Below, piece after piece: positions 1 to 6,527 of a DNA stretch of 7,805 nucleotides. The notes below the pieces were generated by a model. It did not search any database, was not told where the DNA came from, and saw nothing but the letters and a program-made list of their open reading frames with translations. Within the stretch, counting starts at the first letter, position 1. Every line of letters begins with the position of its first letter. The translations under genes and the position numbers were made by a program. The stretch spans positions 1 to 7,805 of the forward strand of contig CAZELH010000038.1 in assembly GCA_964513095.1 (NCBI GenBank), written 5' to 3'. This stretch comes from JBDKGD01 sp964513095. Its GTDB lineage: Bacteria; Patescibacteriota; Minisyncoccia; UBA6257; 2-01-FULL-56-20.

Positions 1-2
1 AA

Positions 3-287
3 CTGTATATCACGGCTGTTGAAAAAGGAGATTATGTGTTGGCGAGTAAGTATTTAATTGAAAAGAATAGAGAAAAAGAATTAACTTCTTTAAATCAGCT
101 AAGAAGTGCGAATAAGATAGCGTGGTATGTTGAAATAATAAAAAAAGCAAAGTTAACTTCTACTAGAGATATCAGCACTTATGTTAATGGAGATATGGTG
201 TCTATGGAGAGTAAAATTGTTGGTGGTAATTATGGTATTGAATTTGAGAAATATCCAAATGGTGTGTGGAAGATTATAGAAATCTAA
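3..287 (+). CDS. C-terminal part of a small AT-rich protein of unknown function (5' end outside window)
   Basis: The frame is open from the first bases of the window to a TAA, giving 94 residues plus the stop. I therefore read it as the 3' part of a longer gene. A GTG at 36 has a GGAG five bases upstream (27-30) and could start an 83-residue protein, but the uninterrupted frame before it (Leu-Tyr-Ile-Thr-Ala-Val-Glu-Lys-Gly-Asp) reads like normal protein. The visible part is a Lys/Glu-rich helical stretch followed by beta-like segments ending in YPNGVWKIIEI. That layout resembles small exported CPR proteins with an NTF2/DUF4878-like fold, but this is only an impression. No membrane segment or catalytic motif is visible. 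It is noticeably more AT-rich than the genes after it. The stop lies six bases before the next start, so the two are probably co-transcribed. Confidence 0.6.
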   Translation: MYITAVEKGDYVLASKYLIEKNREKELTSLNQLRSANKIAWYVEIIKKAKLTSTRDISTYVNGDMVSMESKIVGGNYGIEFEKYPNGVWKIIEI

Positions 288-293
288 CCCGCC

Positions 294-3200
294 ATGACCA
301 TTAAATTCATCATGGCAGGAGCGGTGGTCAGTATCTTTTTACTTTCTCCCGCAATAAGTACCGCCTATGATGAATCTACGACGCATCCTGCTTTAACGCA
401 GGAGATTGTTGATTTTTATAATGCCAGTTTTCCTACTGCCCCTCTTACTTCTCAACAAAAAGAGTGGGTGATTGCAGGGTCGCGCGATGAGGATACGCCA
501 CCGCGATGGATTAACCATTTTTATGATCCGGTCCGTGGGGTTGGGTGGAGTGGTGACAAAAGTGGGTCAATTCCAGCACCAGTGGTGTCGATGTTGGGTC
601 AGGTGGGCTTGAGTAGCGAGCCACCACTATCTGCCGTGGCTTGGATTCACGCGACATTGATTCAAAATCAGTATGAACGGTATGGGGGAAACTTTACGTG
701 GGAGCGGGGAATACAGGCGGCGGGAGAAGGTGACGCGGAACGTGCGTACAAAACATTGGGTCATGCGTTGCATCTTCTGGAGGATATGTCTGTGCCTGAT
801 CATACCCGTGACGATACCCATGCCCATGTATTGGGAGATGATGGATCGCCGTACGAACAGTACTCGACTCGCTACACAAGGAGCACACTTCATTTGGCTG
901 ATAGCTTGGTTCGTATCGGTGAGCATCCCGATACCACCTTTGCCACCCCAGAAGAGGCGCTAAAAAAAGTAGCCGAGTATTCGAATCACTATTTCTTTTC
1001 AAAAGACACGATTAATGACGTGAAGTATTTGTTCCCAAAAATTATTCGTGAGGATGACAATTTTGGATATGGGGTGGATGAAAATGGAGCCGAATTTCCG
1101 TTGGTTAAAATAAAATATATAAAAAATGGAGCTGATTTAAAGAAGAATTATATTTTGATTAAGGATGAAGAAAACACTCCAATCCTTGAAGCATATTTTT
1201 CTCGGTTGAGTCGCAAGGCGGTTATCACTGGAGCAGGAATGGTGCGATTGTTTCAAAAACAAAAAGAAGACGCGATCGTAAATAAAGATTACCCGGTGCA
1301 CATCGCCTATTATGATTCGGAAAAATTAGTTCTTATTCCCAGTGTGTCGTTGTTTGGTGAATATCAGATCGCAAAGACGTACGTAGGGCAGGTTGTTGAT
1401 GCGGCGGTTTCGGCAACTACAAAAACTGGTTCCACACTTTTTTCGTGGATAGCGAGTTTTAATCCATTTGCTCCAAAAGTTGTTGTCGTGGCTCCGGCGG
1501 ATATGGTTGGTGTGTTTGTGCCACAGCCAGCACCTGTACCAGCTCGAATTTCTGTTGCACCATCGGTTGCGCCACCACGCATTCCCGTAGTATCTGCGCC
1601 ACCGAAAATCGGGGCAGTATTGCCTGTTCGTACCGCAACTAATCAACCCGTTTTTTTTGAGAGTGTTCGATTGCCTACTCTCCCGAGTGTGCTCGGTGAT
1701 TCTATCGGCGTGGCTCCTGCTATTTCGGCTCCGATTTTTGCCGGGATTCCGTCTACTGGTTCCGTGGTCTTTTTGGGTATTGATCCGTCTGTTTTTGGTG
1801 CGTCGACTCAACCAACTGTTGTTAGTCAAGATGTTTCTTCCACTCCTCCTTCTTCCGATCCTGTGGTGACTGCGCCTGTATGGAAATTTACCGCGAAGTA
1901 TGACAAAAAAGCCGTTGTGATTACGTTGTCGTGGGATAGAATTGTGCCACCTGTTACCGCATCCGGTACCGTACCGACTGTTTTGTATGAGTTGTTTGAA
2001 AATACTGGTACTGCTTCGACCAGTATCGGCGTGACTGCTAGTTCTTCTTTTTCATTTCCGATTACCGTGATTGGAAAATCGTATTCATTTAGTGTGGTGG
2101 CGCGCGATGAAAATGATGAAATGCTTAATACTGCAACCGTGACAGTTGTTGTTCCCGCGATCTTTGCCAATGCGTGGCTGTATCGTGATACCCGCACGGG
2201 AGCGTCTGCGAATCGAACCATCTTTGAGATAGACTATACTGATAAAAATTCACTACCAAACCCATTGGGTGTGACCAGCCATTATGGGTTAATTGCGTAC
2301 CATAATAAACCGGCGGTGACGAATAATCCGATTGAGGTGACGTTTACAAAATTACTCTTAAAAAACACCGCCGATATTATTTCTTTAATTCCTCCAACGT
2401 GTAAAAATCCAAAAAATACTTCCGCAAAACAAATCGTTACGTTTTCATTTGCCTCAATTGCTGATTGTAACAATCCTGCCAATTCAATCGGCGCGGAGGC
2501 AACGCCGTTGGAAAGTGAAGACAATCGATTTTTCTTTATCGCCAATCTTTCTGCACCGACTTCGGATGATTACATTGCGTTGGCATTCTATCAAGAACAG
2601 TGGAAAAATGGCAGTTATTTGACGCAGGTGCTCACCGATGCTACGCAGTACCACTTTGCGGATACTCCGCCAGCGCATCACGCGCCAACTGTTCCGAGTG
2701 ACTTTGCGCTTGCCTTTGATCCGGTGCACCTCCAACTAAAAGCACAGTGGAGTGCTTCGCGTGATAGTGATTCTCCTGACGCGAATATTTCTTATCAGAT
2801 TCGCATTATTCCCGATGGCGGTAGCGAATCAGATGCGTTGTGGCAAGACTACGGAAAAGATATTCATGTATCAATTCCTGTTGATATTACAAAAACTGGA
2901 TATACCGTTGCGGTGCGCGCAGTCGATGAATTTGGAAATACGTCAGACGCTACGAGTGCGTCATGGACACTGCCTTCTGGTTTTGTGCCGTACATAAAAT
3001 CCGGATCGAATAATAACGTATCTCAAGAATTTGTTTTACAGAGTGAGAGCGATGTACGAGCACTGTCTGTGTGGACTGATAATTTTACGACCGATTCTCG
3101 AAATCATGCGAGTAATGTATGCGGTATGGAGTTGGTTGATGTTGAAATGCAAACGACATCAACGCCGGCAACGGTTATTGCAACGGCCGATACTCCGAAC

Positions 3201-3479
3201 TCGGGATTTGGTGAAAGTGATGCGTATCAGTATCGAGGGGATAGTTGTGCGGGGGATTTGCGATTCACGTTTGCCAGTACGCCACATCTTTTAGCGAATC
3301 ATCGCTACACGTGGCGATTCCATTTGATGTTGCCATTCAATAATTTTCCGGCGCATGGGGCGGTGCAATTTTTTGGAACGGCGAGTAATACTGCCGGAGG
3401 AATTTTTTCAGATCGCGCACTGGTGAATGCAAAATTTACGCTTGAAAATGCTAGTGGTGAGTCAGTATTTTCTAATTAA
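294..3479 (+). CDS. Secreted zinc-dependent phospholipase C / P1 nuclease-like protein with fibronectin type III-like domains
   Basis: This 1061-residue exported protein begins with a signal peptide (Lys4, hydrophobic residues 5-20, likely cleavage after STA at 24). Residues 31-325 resemble zinc-dependent phospholipase C. H31 lies in an N-terminal helix, D65 in SRDEDTP, and H75 in the hallmark HFYDP. The metal motif H160-x3-D164-x5-H170 follows, then E188 in SPYEQY. In Bacillus cereus PLC the equivalent residues bind three zinc ions and the enzyme cleaves phospholipid head groups. The same fold includes S1/P1 nucleases, so the substrate here is open. Residues 395-528 are a Pro/Ala/Val-rich linker. 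Fibronectin III-like domains lie at about 529-620 and 800-893 (the second with YTVAVRAVDEFGNTSDA). Residues 623-790 and 900-1061 are unassigned and mostly beta-like. There is no C-terminal anchor or sorting signal. No clear ribosome-binding site precedes the ATG; the six-base gap suggests translational coupling. The ATG at 312 is less likely because it would drop Lys4. Confidence is high for a real secreted gene and moderate for the enzyme class. Confidence 0.82.
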   Translation: MTIKFIMAGAVVSIFLLSPAISTAYDESTTHPALTQEIVDFYNASFPTAPLTSQQKEWVIAGSRDEDTPPRWINHFYDPVRGVGWSGDKSGSIPAPVVSMLGQVGLSSEPPLSAVAWIHATLIQNQYERYGGNFTWERGIQAAGEGDAERAYKTLGHALHLLEDMSVPDHTRDDTHAHVLGDDGSPYEQYSTRYTRSTLHLADSLVRIGEHPDTTFATPEEALKKVAEYSNHYFFSKDTINDVKYLFPKIIREDDNFGYGVDENGAEFPLVKIKYIKNGADLKKNYILIKDEENTPILEAYFSRLSRKAVITGAGMVRLFQKQKEDAIVNKDYPVHIAYYDSEKLVLIPSVSLFGEYQIAKTYVGQVVDAAVSATTKTGSTLFSWIASFNPFAPKVVVVAPADMVGVFVPQPAPVPARISVAPSVAPPRIPVVSAPPKIGAVLPVRTATNQPVFFESVRLPTLPSVLGDSIGVAPAISAPIFAGIPSTGSVVFLGIDPSVFGASTQPTVVSQDVSSTPPSSDPVVTAPVWKFTAKYDKKAVVITLSWDRIVPPVTASGTVPTVLYELFENTGTASTSIGVTASSSFSFPITVIGKSYSFSVVARDENDEMLNTATVTVVVPAIFANAWLYRDTRTGASANRTIFEIDYTDKNSLPNPLGVTSHYGLIAYHNKPAVTNNPIEVTFTKLLLKNTADIISLIPPTCKNPKNTSAKQIVTFSFASIADCNNPANSIGAEATPLESEDNRFFFIANLSAPTSDDYIALAFYQEQWKNGSYLTQVLTDATQYHFADTPPAHHAPTVPSDFALAFDPVHLQLKAQWSASRDSDSPDANISYQIRIIPDGGSESDALWQDYGKDIHVSIPVDITKTGYTVAVRAVDEFGNTSDATSASWTLPSGFVPYIKSGSNNNVSQEFVLQSESDVRALSVWTDNFTTDSRNHASNVCGMELVDVEMQTTSTPATVIATADTPNSGFGESDAYQYRGDSCAGDLRFTFASTPHLLANHRYTWRFHLMLPFNNFPAHGAVQFFGTASNTAGGIFSDRALVNAKFTLENASGESVFSN

Positions 3480-3513
3480 TTTTCGGTAATGGCTGATTGC
3501 CAAAAGGCGTGAT

Positions 3514-3528
3514 TTATTGTACCAATAA
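3514..3528. other. Small inverted repeat just before the dus start
   Basis: TTATTG-TAC-CAATAA is a perfect 6+6 inverted repeat that ends three bases before the dus ATG. It could be an operator, an RNA hairpin covering the translation start, or chance. The bases AAGGG (3527-3531) touch the ATG directly, which is too close for a normal Shine-Dalgarno site. I could not find a convincing -35/-10 pair here. Confidence 0.3.
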
Positions 3529-3531
3529 GGG

Positions 3532-4491
3532 ATGCAAAAGGGGTTTTGGAAGACAATTAAAAAGCCGATCATCTGTCTGGCGCCGATGGCAGATGTGACT
3601 GATGCCGCGTTTCGACAACTCATTGCCCACTATGGTAAACCCGATGTGATGTGGAGTGAGTTTGTGTCTTGTGATGGGTTGTGTTCTTTGGGTCGCGCCA
3701 AACTGCTCCATAATTTGGAATACACTCCTGCCGAGCGTCCTATCGTGGCGCAGTTTTTTACGAGTAAACCGGAATATATGCGCGAGTGCGCGAAATTGGC
3801 AGTTGAGCTTGGGTTTGATGGTGTAGACATTAATATGGGATGTCCGGATCGAAACGTGGAAAAACAGGGAGCGGGGGCGTCGCTCATCAAAAATCCGGCA
3901 CTCGCAAAAGAATTGATCGTCGCGGCGATGGAGGGCGCGGGAGAGTTGCCCGTGTCTGTGAAAACTCGTATCGGATACAACACCAATGAAATTGATACGT
4001 GGATTCCTACGCTTCTTGAAACGCGAATTTCAGCACTGACGGTGCATTTGCGTACTCGAAAAGAGATGTCGGATGTGCCGGCACGGTGGGATTTGATGCC
4101 TCGCATTGTCGCGCTTCGAAATTCTCTTGATTCCTCCGATACCCATCCGTTGATTTTGGGAAATGGGGATGTTGCTACTGTCGCGCAGGCTCACCAAAAG
4201 GTTTTCGAAACTGGCGCCGATGGTGTGATGATTGGGCGGGGGATTTTTGGAAATCCGTGGTTATTTTCGGAAGCAGGCGATGCCAGTTCGTTGTCTGAAA
4301 AATTGCGCGTGATGGTGGAGCATACGAAATTATTTGAAAAAAAGTTTACGGGCATCAAAAGTTTTGATGTGATGAAAAAACATTACAAAGCGTATGTGAA
4401 TGGATTTGCAGGGGCGGTGGAGTTGCGAGCGAAATTGATGCAGACCAAAAATGCAGGGGAGGTGGAGGAGATCATAAAAGCGAGGGTTTAG
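3532..4491 (+). CDS. dus: tRNA-dihydrouridine synthase
   Basis: This FMN- and NADPH-dependent cytoplasmic enzyme reduces specific uridines in tRNA to dihydrouridine. At 319 residues it is typical for the family. It starts with the barrel strand PIICLAPMADVTDAAFR (12-28), which matches the family's APM-x-x-VTD-x-x-FR signature. Catalytic Cys104 sits in DINMGCPDRNVEKQGAGASL. Lys144 (SVKTRIG) and His172-Leu-Arg-Thr-Arg are the expected flavin and tRNA-substrate contacts. The phosphate-binding end is LGNGDV (209-214) and GVMIGRGIFGNPWLF (231-245), followed by the C-terminal helical domain. The usual HGRTR-x-Q segment is HLRTRKEMS here, a modest divergence. I cannot assign a DusA, B or C subtype or a target uridine. 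The gene lies 52 bases after the phospholipase-like gene with no terminator between them, so it may be read from that transcript. No proper Shine-Dalgarno site is visible. No T-tract terminator follows; the first structures downstream are dispersed repeats. Confidence 0.95.
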   Translation: MQKGFWKTIKKPIICLAPMADVTDAAFRQLIAHYGKPDVMWSEFVSCDGLCSLGRAKLLHNLEYTPAERPIVAQFFTSKPEYMRECAKLAVELGFDGVDINMGCPDRNVEKQGAGASLIKNPALAKELIVAAMEGAGELPVSVKTRIGYNTNEIDTWIPTLLETRISALTVHLRTRKEMSDVPARWDLMPRIVALRNSLDSSDTHPLILGNGDVATVAQAHQKVFETGADGVMIGRGIFGNPWLFSEAGDASSLSEKLRVMVEHTKLFEKKFTGIKSFDVMKKHYKAYVNGFAGAVELRAKLMQTKNAGEVEEIIKARV

Positions 4492-4532
4492 CCACTAGGG
4501 TATAGTCATTAGTAAGAAAATTAAGAAATTGC

Positions 4533-4560
4533 GGATTGAGGATTGAAGGATTGCGAATTA
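4533..4560. repeat. Dispersed GGATTGN heptamer repeat, copy 1
   Basis: This 28-base unit is made of GGATTGA, GGATTGA, a single A, GGATTGC and then GAATTA. A second copy at 6481-6508 has the same length and matches at 26 of 28 positions, differing only in the last base of the first two heptamers. A shortened third copy lies at 4652-4664. All copies are intergenic. Confidence 0.75.
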
Positions 4561-4606
4561 ATAATCGTAAAACCTAAAGCGTGCAATACAAAATATAAAA
4601 GCATGG

Positions 4607-4628
4607 ATCCCCGATCGTAGTCGGGGAT
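4607..4628. repeat. Palindromic dispersed repeat (GTCATCCCC type)
   Basis: ATCCCCGA and TCGGGGAT form an 8-bp stem around the loop TCGTAG. On the - strand the element begins CCCATTGTCATCCCCGA, and its first 14 bases (CCCATTGTCATCCC) recur at 7779-7792. No T-tract follows on either strand, so it is better read as a REP-like dispersed palindrome than as a terminator. Confidence 0.6.
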
Positions 4629-4651
4629 GACAATGGGGCGGAATGAAGAAA

Positions 4652-4664
4652 GAATTGCGAATTA
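4652..4664. repeat. Truncated copy of the GGATTGN repeat
   Basis: GAATTGCGAATTA matches the end of the 28-base repeat (GGATTGCGAATTA) at 12 of 13 positions. It may be a decayed remnant lying between two palindromic repeats. Confidence 0.45.
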
Positions 4665-4676
4665 AATCCTATTTCT

Positions 4677-4697
4677 GTCATTCCCGCGAAAGCGGGA
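4677..4697. repeat. Palindromic dispersed repeat (GTCATTCCCGC type)
   Basis: After GTCAT, the arms TCCCGC and GCGGGA form a 6-bp stem closed by a GAAA tetraloop. The same TCATTCCCGCG start is present in the opposite orientation near 6596-6585. No T-tract follows. This is a common kind of intergenic palindrome; I see no coding role. Confidence 0.6.
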
Positions 4698-4700
4698 CTA

Positions 4701-4749
4701 CGAAGGATTATTTACCCTCCTTCGCTACTAAAGCAGTAGCTTCGAAGGG
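4701..4749. repeat. Overlapping CGAAGG / GCTACT inverted repeats
   Basis: CGAAGGA (4701-4707) can pair with TCCTTCG (4718-4724). Alternatively GCTACT (4724-4729) pairs with AGTAGC (4735-4740) around AAAGC, with partial further pairing of CCCT and AGGG outside. The two pairings share G4724 and adjoin, so alternative folds are possible. This follows the preceding palindrome by only three bases and may be part of the same composite repeat. Confidence 0.45.
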
Positions 4750-4784
4750 TTGTTTTATTTTCTTATTCTAAGAAAATAAAACAA
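4750..4784. repeat. Perfect 16-bp AT-rich inverted repeat
   Basis: The arms 4750-4765 (TTGTTTTATTTTCTTA) and 4769-4784 (TAAGAAAATAAAACAA) are exact reverse complements separated by TTC. The element abuts the T-tract of the leftward terminator. Its right arm on either strand is A-rich rather than T-rich, so it is not itself a standard terminator. It could form a cruciform or a 3' RNA structure. Confidence 0.7.
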
Positions 4785-4812
4785 AAAAAGGGGAGCCGAA
4801 TGGGCTCCCCTT
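4783..4812 (-). terminator. Rho-independent terminator of the LysM gene
   Basis: GGGGAGCC (4790-4797) and GGCTCCCC (4803-4810) form an 8-bp G+C-rich stem with a 5-base loop, extended by A-T pairs. On the - strand it is followed by a run of seven T. It lies 27 bases past the LysM gene stop. Confidence 0.93.
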
Positions 4813-4838
4813 GGGAATTTGAGACTTGCGCGCGGTGT

Positions 4839-6332
4839 TTACGTTCGCTTGGTACCGGTAAGGTCAGCGATGTAGTCTCGCGCGTCTTTTTCTCTCTGTT
4901 TTTCCGTTTTTCTTTTTGGCTTTACCACCGGAGTCATTCGCACTCCATCGTTCGAGAATTCTATCAAAATTCTCTTGTCGTGTTTGTCGCGTATGGTGAA
5001 ACTTCCTTTCTCTATTTCACCAATGAGATCAAGTGTGGTCTTGTTGATCATTAACCCAACCATTTTTTCCCCAGTGTTTTTATTGATTGTTTCGGTGCAA
5101 TCAATGCTTGCGGTAACGGCATGGGTTCTTATGGGTTCGATTCCCACAATGTGAAATCCTTGCCGTTCTTTTTCTGTTGTCGATGGTGGTTCTTCTTTTT
5201 TCTCCACGGCGTTTATTTTTTCCTCACCTTTGTTGGTATCATCTCCCAAAATTGCGTTTTCGATTTTTGCAATCACCGAATCCAACTTATCAGTAACTTT
5301 TTCAAGTTGCTTAATGTTATCTTCAGTAATCGTTTCTGGGGTGGGAGAAGTTTCAGGGGTTGAATCTTCCGTGGTGCTTGTTTGGAGCGTTGTTGTGGCT
5401 TCGTATTTGTTGCGGAGCCATGCTTCGACGCTTCCAAAATTTTCCGCACCTTGATACCCACTTGGCGTGGCGATTCGTTTTGCGTTTTCGAAGATCATTG
5501 AGTTTGTGAAAATTGATCGAACGATTTCATTGTCCATTCGATGAAGAAGTATGCCGTTTGTACAATATTTTGCAAACATACTCACTTCAACAATTTCACT
5601 TTTTTTGTTTCGAAACACGCCAACGTATACGGCGTCTTTTTTGTAGTTGATTTCTTTTTCCCCATCGGCAAATTCGGTCGGGATTGTCATTGCCGATGAT
5701 AGCCGAGCCTCATAGATTTCGGCGAGACTCCCACCTTCGGTTTCCCTGATTCTTTCGAATGTTGCGAATGCTTCCGCCAAAGACGGAGGTAAACGCAGGA
5801 ATCGTTTAAACCAATTTCTCATTGGCTTGCCGAAAAACGCTACGTCGTTTGGTCTAAAGAAATCTTTTGCCATGACCACTAGTGCTGTTAAAAACAAAAG
5901 CGCTACAACTAAGAATAATCCATTTACAAACATCACAGTTGTCGTGCTTTCTTGGTTTACCTGTGGGGTTTGTGGCGCCACTGGTTTTTTTTGAACGTTG
6001 AGATATTTTGTTATCTCTGATTCTGAAAGGAGTTGTGGCGTGACGACTCCTTCAAGCCCCATAATTTTTTCATTGGGCTTGATGATGACCACCACTGTGC
6101 CATCTGCTTTCAAAAACATTCGCCCTTTTTCTTTCAAGAACGAATTTTTTTCAACTATCTGTTTCCACAGGTTTGGATTGCCGAGTTTGAAACCCGACAG
6201 TTCATACAGGGTATCGCCCTGTGTGACGGTGTATGGTTGGGGGACTTCAATCCCCATGGCAATGCATCCGTACAGCAACCATACGCTGATTAAGCAGGTT
6301 ACCATTGAACTTGTTGCGTTACTTTTTTTCAT
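4839..6332 (-). CDS. LysM domain membrane protein with a large, probably cytoplasmic C-terminal region
   Basis: The protein has 497 residues. It has an N-terminal export signal: KK at 2-3 and a hydrophobic segment at about 10-27. LYGC at 20-23 resembles a lipobox, though Tyr at -2 is unusual, so lipidation is uncertain. One LysM domain lies at 33-86 (YTVTQGDTLYELS, later NLWKQIVEKN); LysM binds peptidoglycan-type glycans. A strong transmembrane helix lies at 134-154, followed by a basic stretch (KDFFRP, then RNWFKRFLR) that predicts an inside C-terminus. The remaining 340 residues are soluble: an unassigned region (180-305), a Thr/Glu/Pro-rich linker (311-335), a helix likely to form a coiled coil (336-363), an acidic linker, and a beta-rich end (391-470). 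The C-terminal region matches nothing I recognise. AAGGAG (6345-6350) precedes the ATG with a rather long 12-base spacer. The gene has its own promoter and terminator. A role connecting wall and cytoplasm is inference from topology. Confidence 0.88.
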   Translation of the reverse strand: MKKSNATSSMVTCLISVWLLYGCIAMGIEVPQPYTVTQGDTLYELSGFKLGNPNLWKQIVEKNSFLKEKGRMFLKADGTVVVIIKPNEKIMGLEGVVTPQLLSESEITKYLNVQKKPVAPQTPQVNQESTTTVMFVNGLFLVVALLFLTALVVMAKDFFRPNDVAFFGKPMRNWFKRFLRLPPSLAEAFATFERIRETEGGSLAEIYEARLSSAMTIPTEFADGEKEINYKKDAVYVGVFRNKKSEIVEVSMFAKYCTNGILLHRMDNEIVRSIFTNSMIFENAKRIATPSGYQGAENFGSVEAWLRNKYEATTTLQTSTTEDSTPETSPTPETITEDNIKQLEKVTDKLDSVIAKIENAILGDDTNKGEEKINAVEKKEEPPSTTEKERQGFHIVGIEPIRTHAVTASIDCTETINKNTGEKMVGLMINKTTLDLIGEIEKGSFTIRDKHDKRILIEFSNDGVRMTPVVKPKRKTEKQREKDARDYIADLTGTKRT

Positions 6333-6374
6333 ACGCTATTCCAGCTCCTTTTTGGTCAAAAAGATTCATATTGA

Positions 6375-6395
6375 GAGGATTTTTTGATAATCCTC
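6375..6395 (-). other. Hairpin in the leader of the LysM gene
   Basis: GAGGATT (6375-6381) and AATCCTC (6389-6395) form a 7-bp stem with a 7-base loop. It lies in the predicted leader of about 78 bases, between the promoter and the ribosome-binding site. No T-tract follows, so attenuation by termination is unlikely. It may affect mRNA stability or be neutral. Confidence 0.4.
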
Positions 6396-6416
6396 GTTCT
6401 TAATGTGCGAGTCTTA

Positions 6417-6445
6417 TTTATAGTATAAAAATTAGAAAAAGTCAA
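6417..6445 (-). promoter_or_regulatory. Sigma70-type promoter of the LysM gene
   Basis: On the - strand, TTGACT (6440-6445) is separated by 17 bases from TATAAA (6417-6422). Each box matches the consensus at five of six positions. Transcription should start near 6410, leaving a leader of roughly 78 bases. The AT-rich spacer also contains TATACT, but at too short a distance. Confidence 0.7.
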
Positions 6446-6480
6446 GTTTCAATTATTTGCACAGCAGATAATTGATTAAC

Positions 6481-6508
6481 GGATTGCGGATTGGAGGATT
6501 GCGAATTA
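6481..6508. repeat. Dispersed GGATTGN heptamer repeat, copy 2
   Basis: GGATTGC, GGATTGG, A, GGATTGC, GAATTA: the same 28-base layout as at 4533-4560, with 26 of 28 identities. It lies upstream of the LysM promoter, on the other side of that gene from copy 1. Confidence 0.75.
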
Positions 6509-6527
6509 TGAACAAAGAATAGATTTC

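Noticed and set aside
36..287. GTG at 36 as the true start of the first gene
   Set aside because: A GGAG is correctly placed, but the frame is open and protein-like back to the window edge, so a longer gene is more likely. Not fully excluded.
1326..2221. Open frames of 131 and 167 residues on the - strand inside the phospholipase-like gene
   Set aside because: They lie antisense to a well-supported long gene, have biased compositions (Arg/Asn-rich or shadow-like) and lack ribosome-binding sites.
3630..4106. 158-residue frame antisense to dus
   Set aside because: The dus frame is unmistakable over this stretch, and the antisense product has no sensible domain or start signal.
4533..4560. CRISPR or satellite array
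   Set aside because: The heptamers are contiguous with no spacers, and there are only three units per copy; no cas gene is near.
4607..4628. Terminator for dus
   Set aside because: The stem is good but no T-tract follows on the + strand, and the sequence belongs to a dispersed palindrome family.
5998..6387. 129-residue frame on the + strand opposite the start of the LysM gene
   Set aside because: It mirrors the signal peptide and LysM coding region and crosses the LysM promoter leader, so it is a shadow frame.
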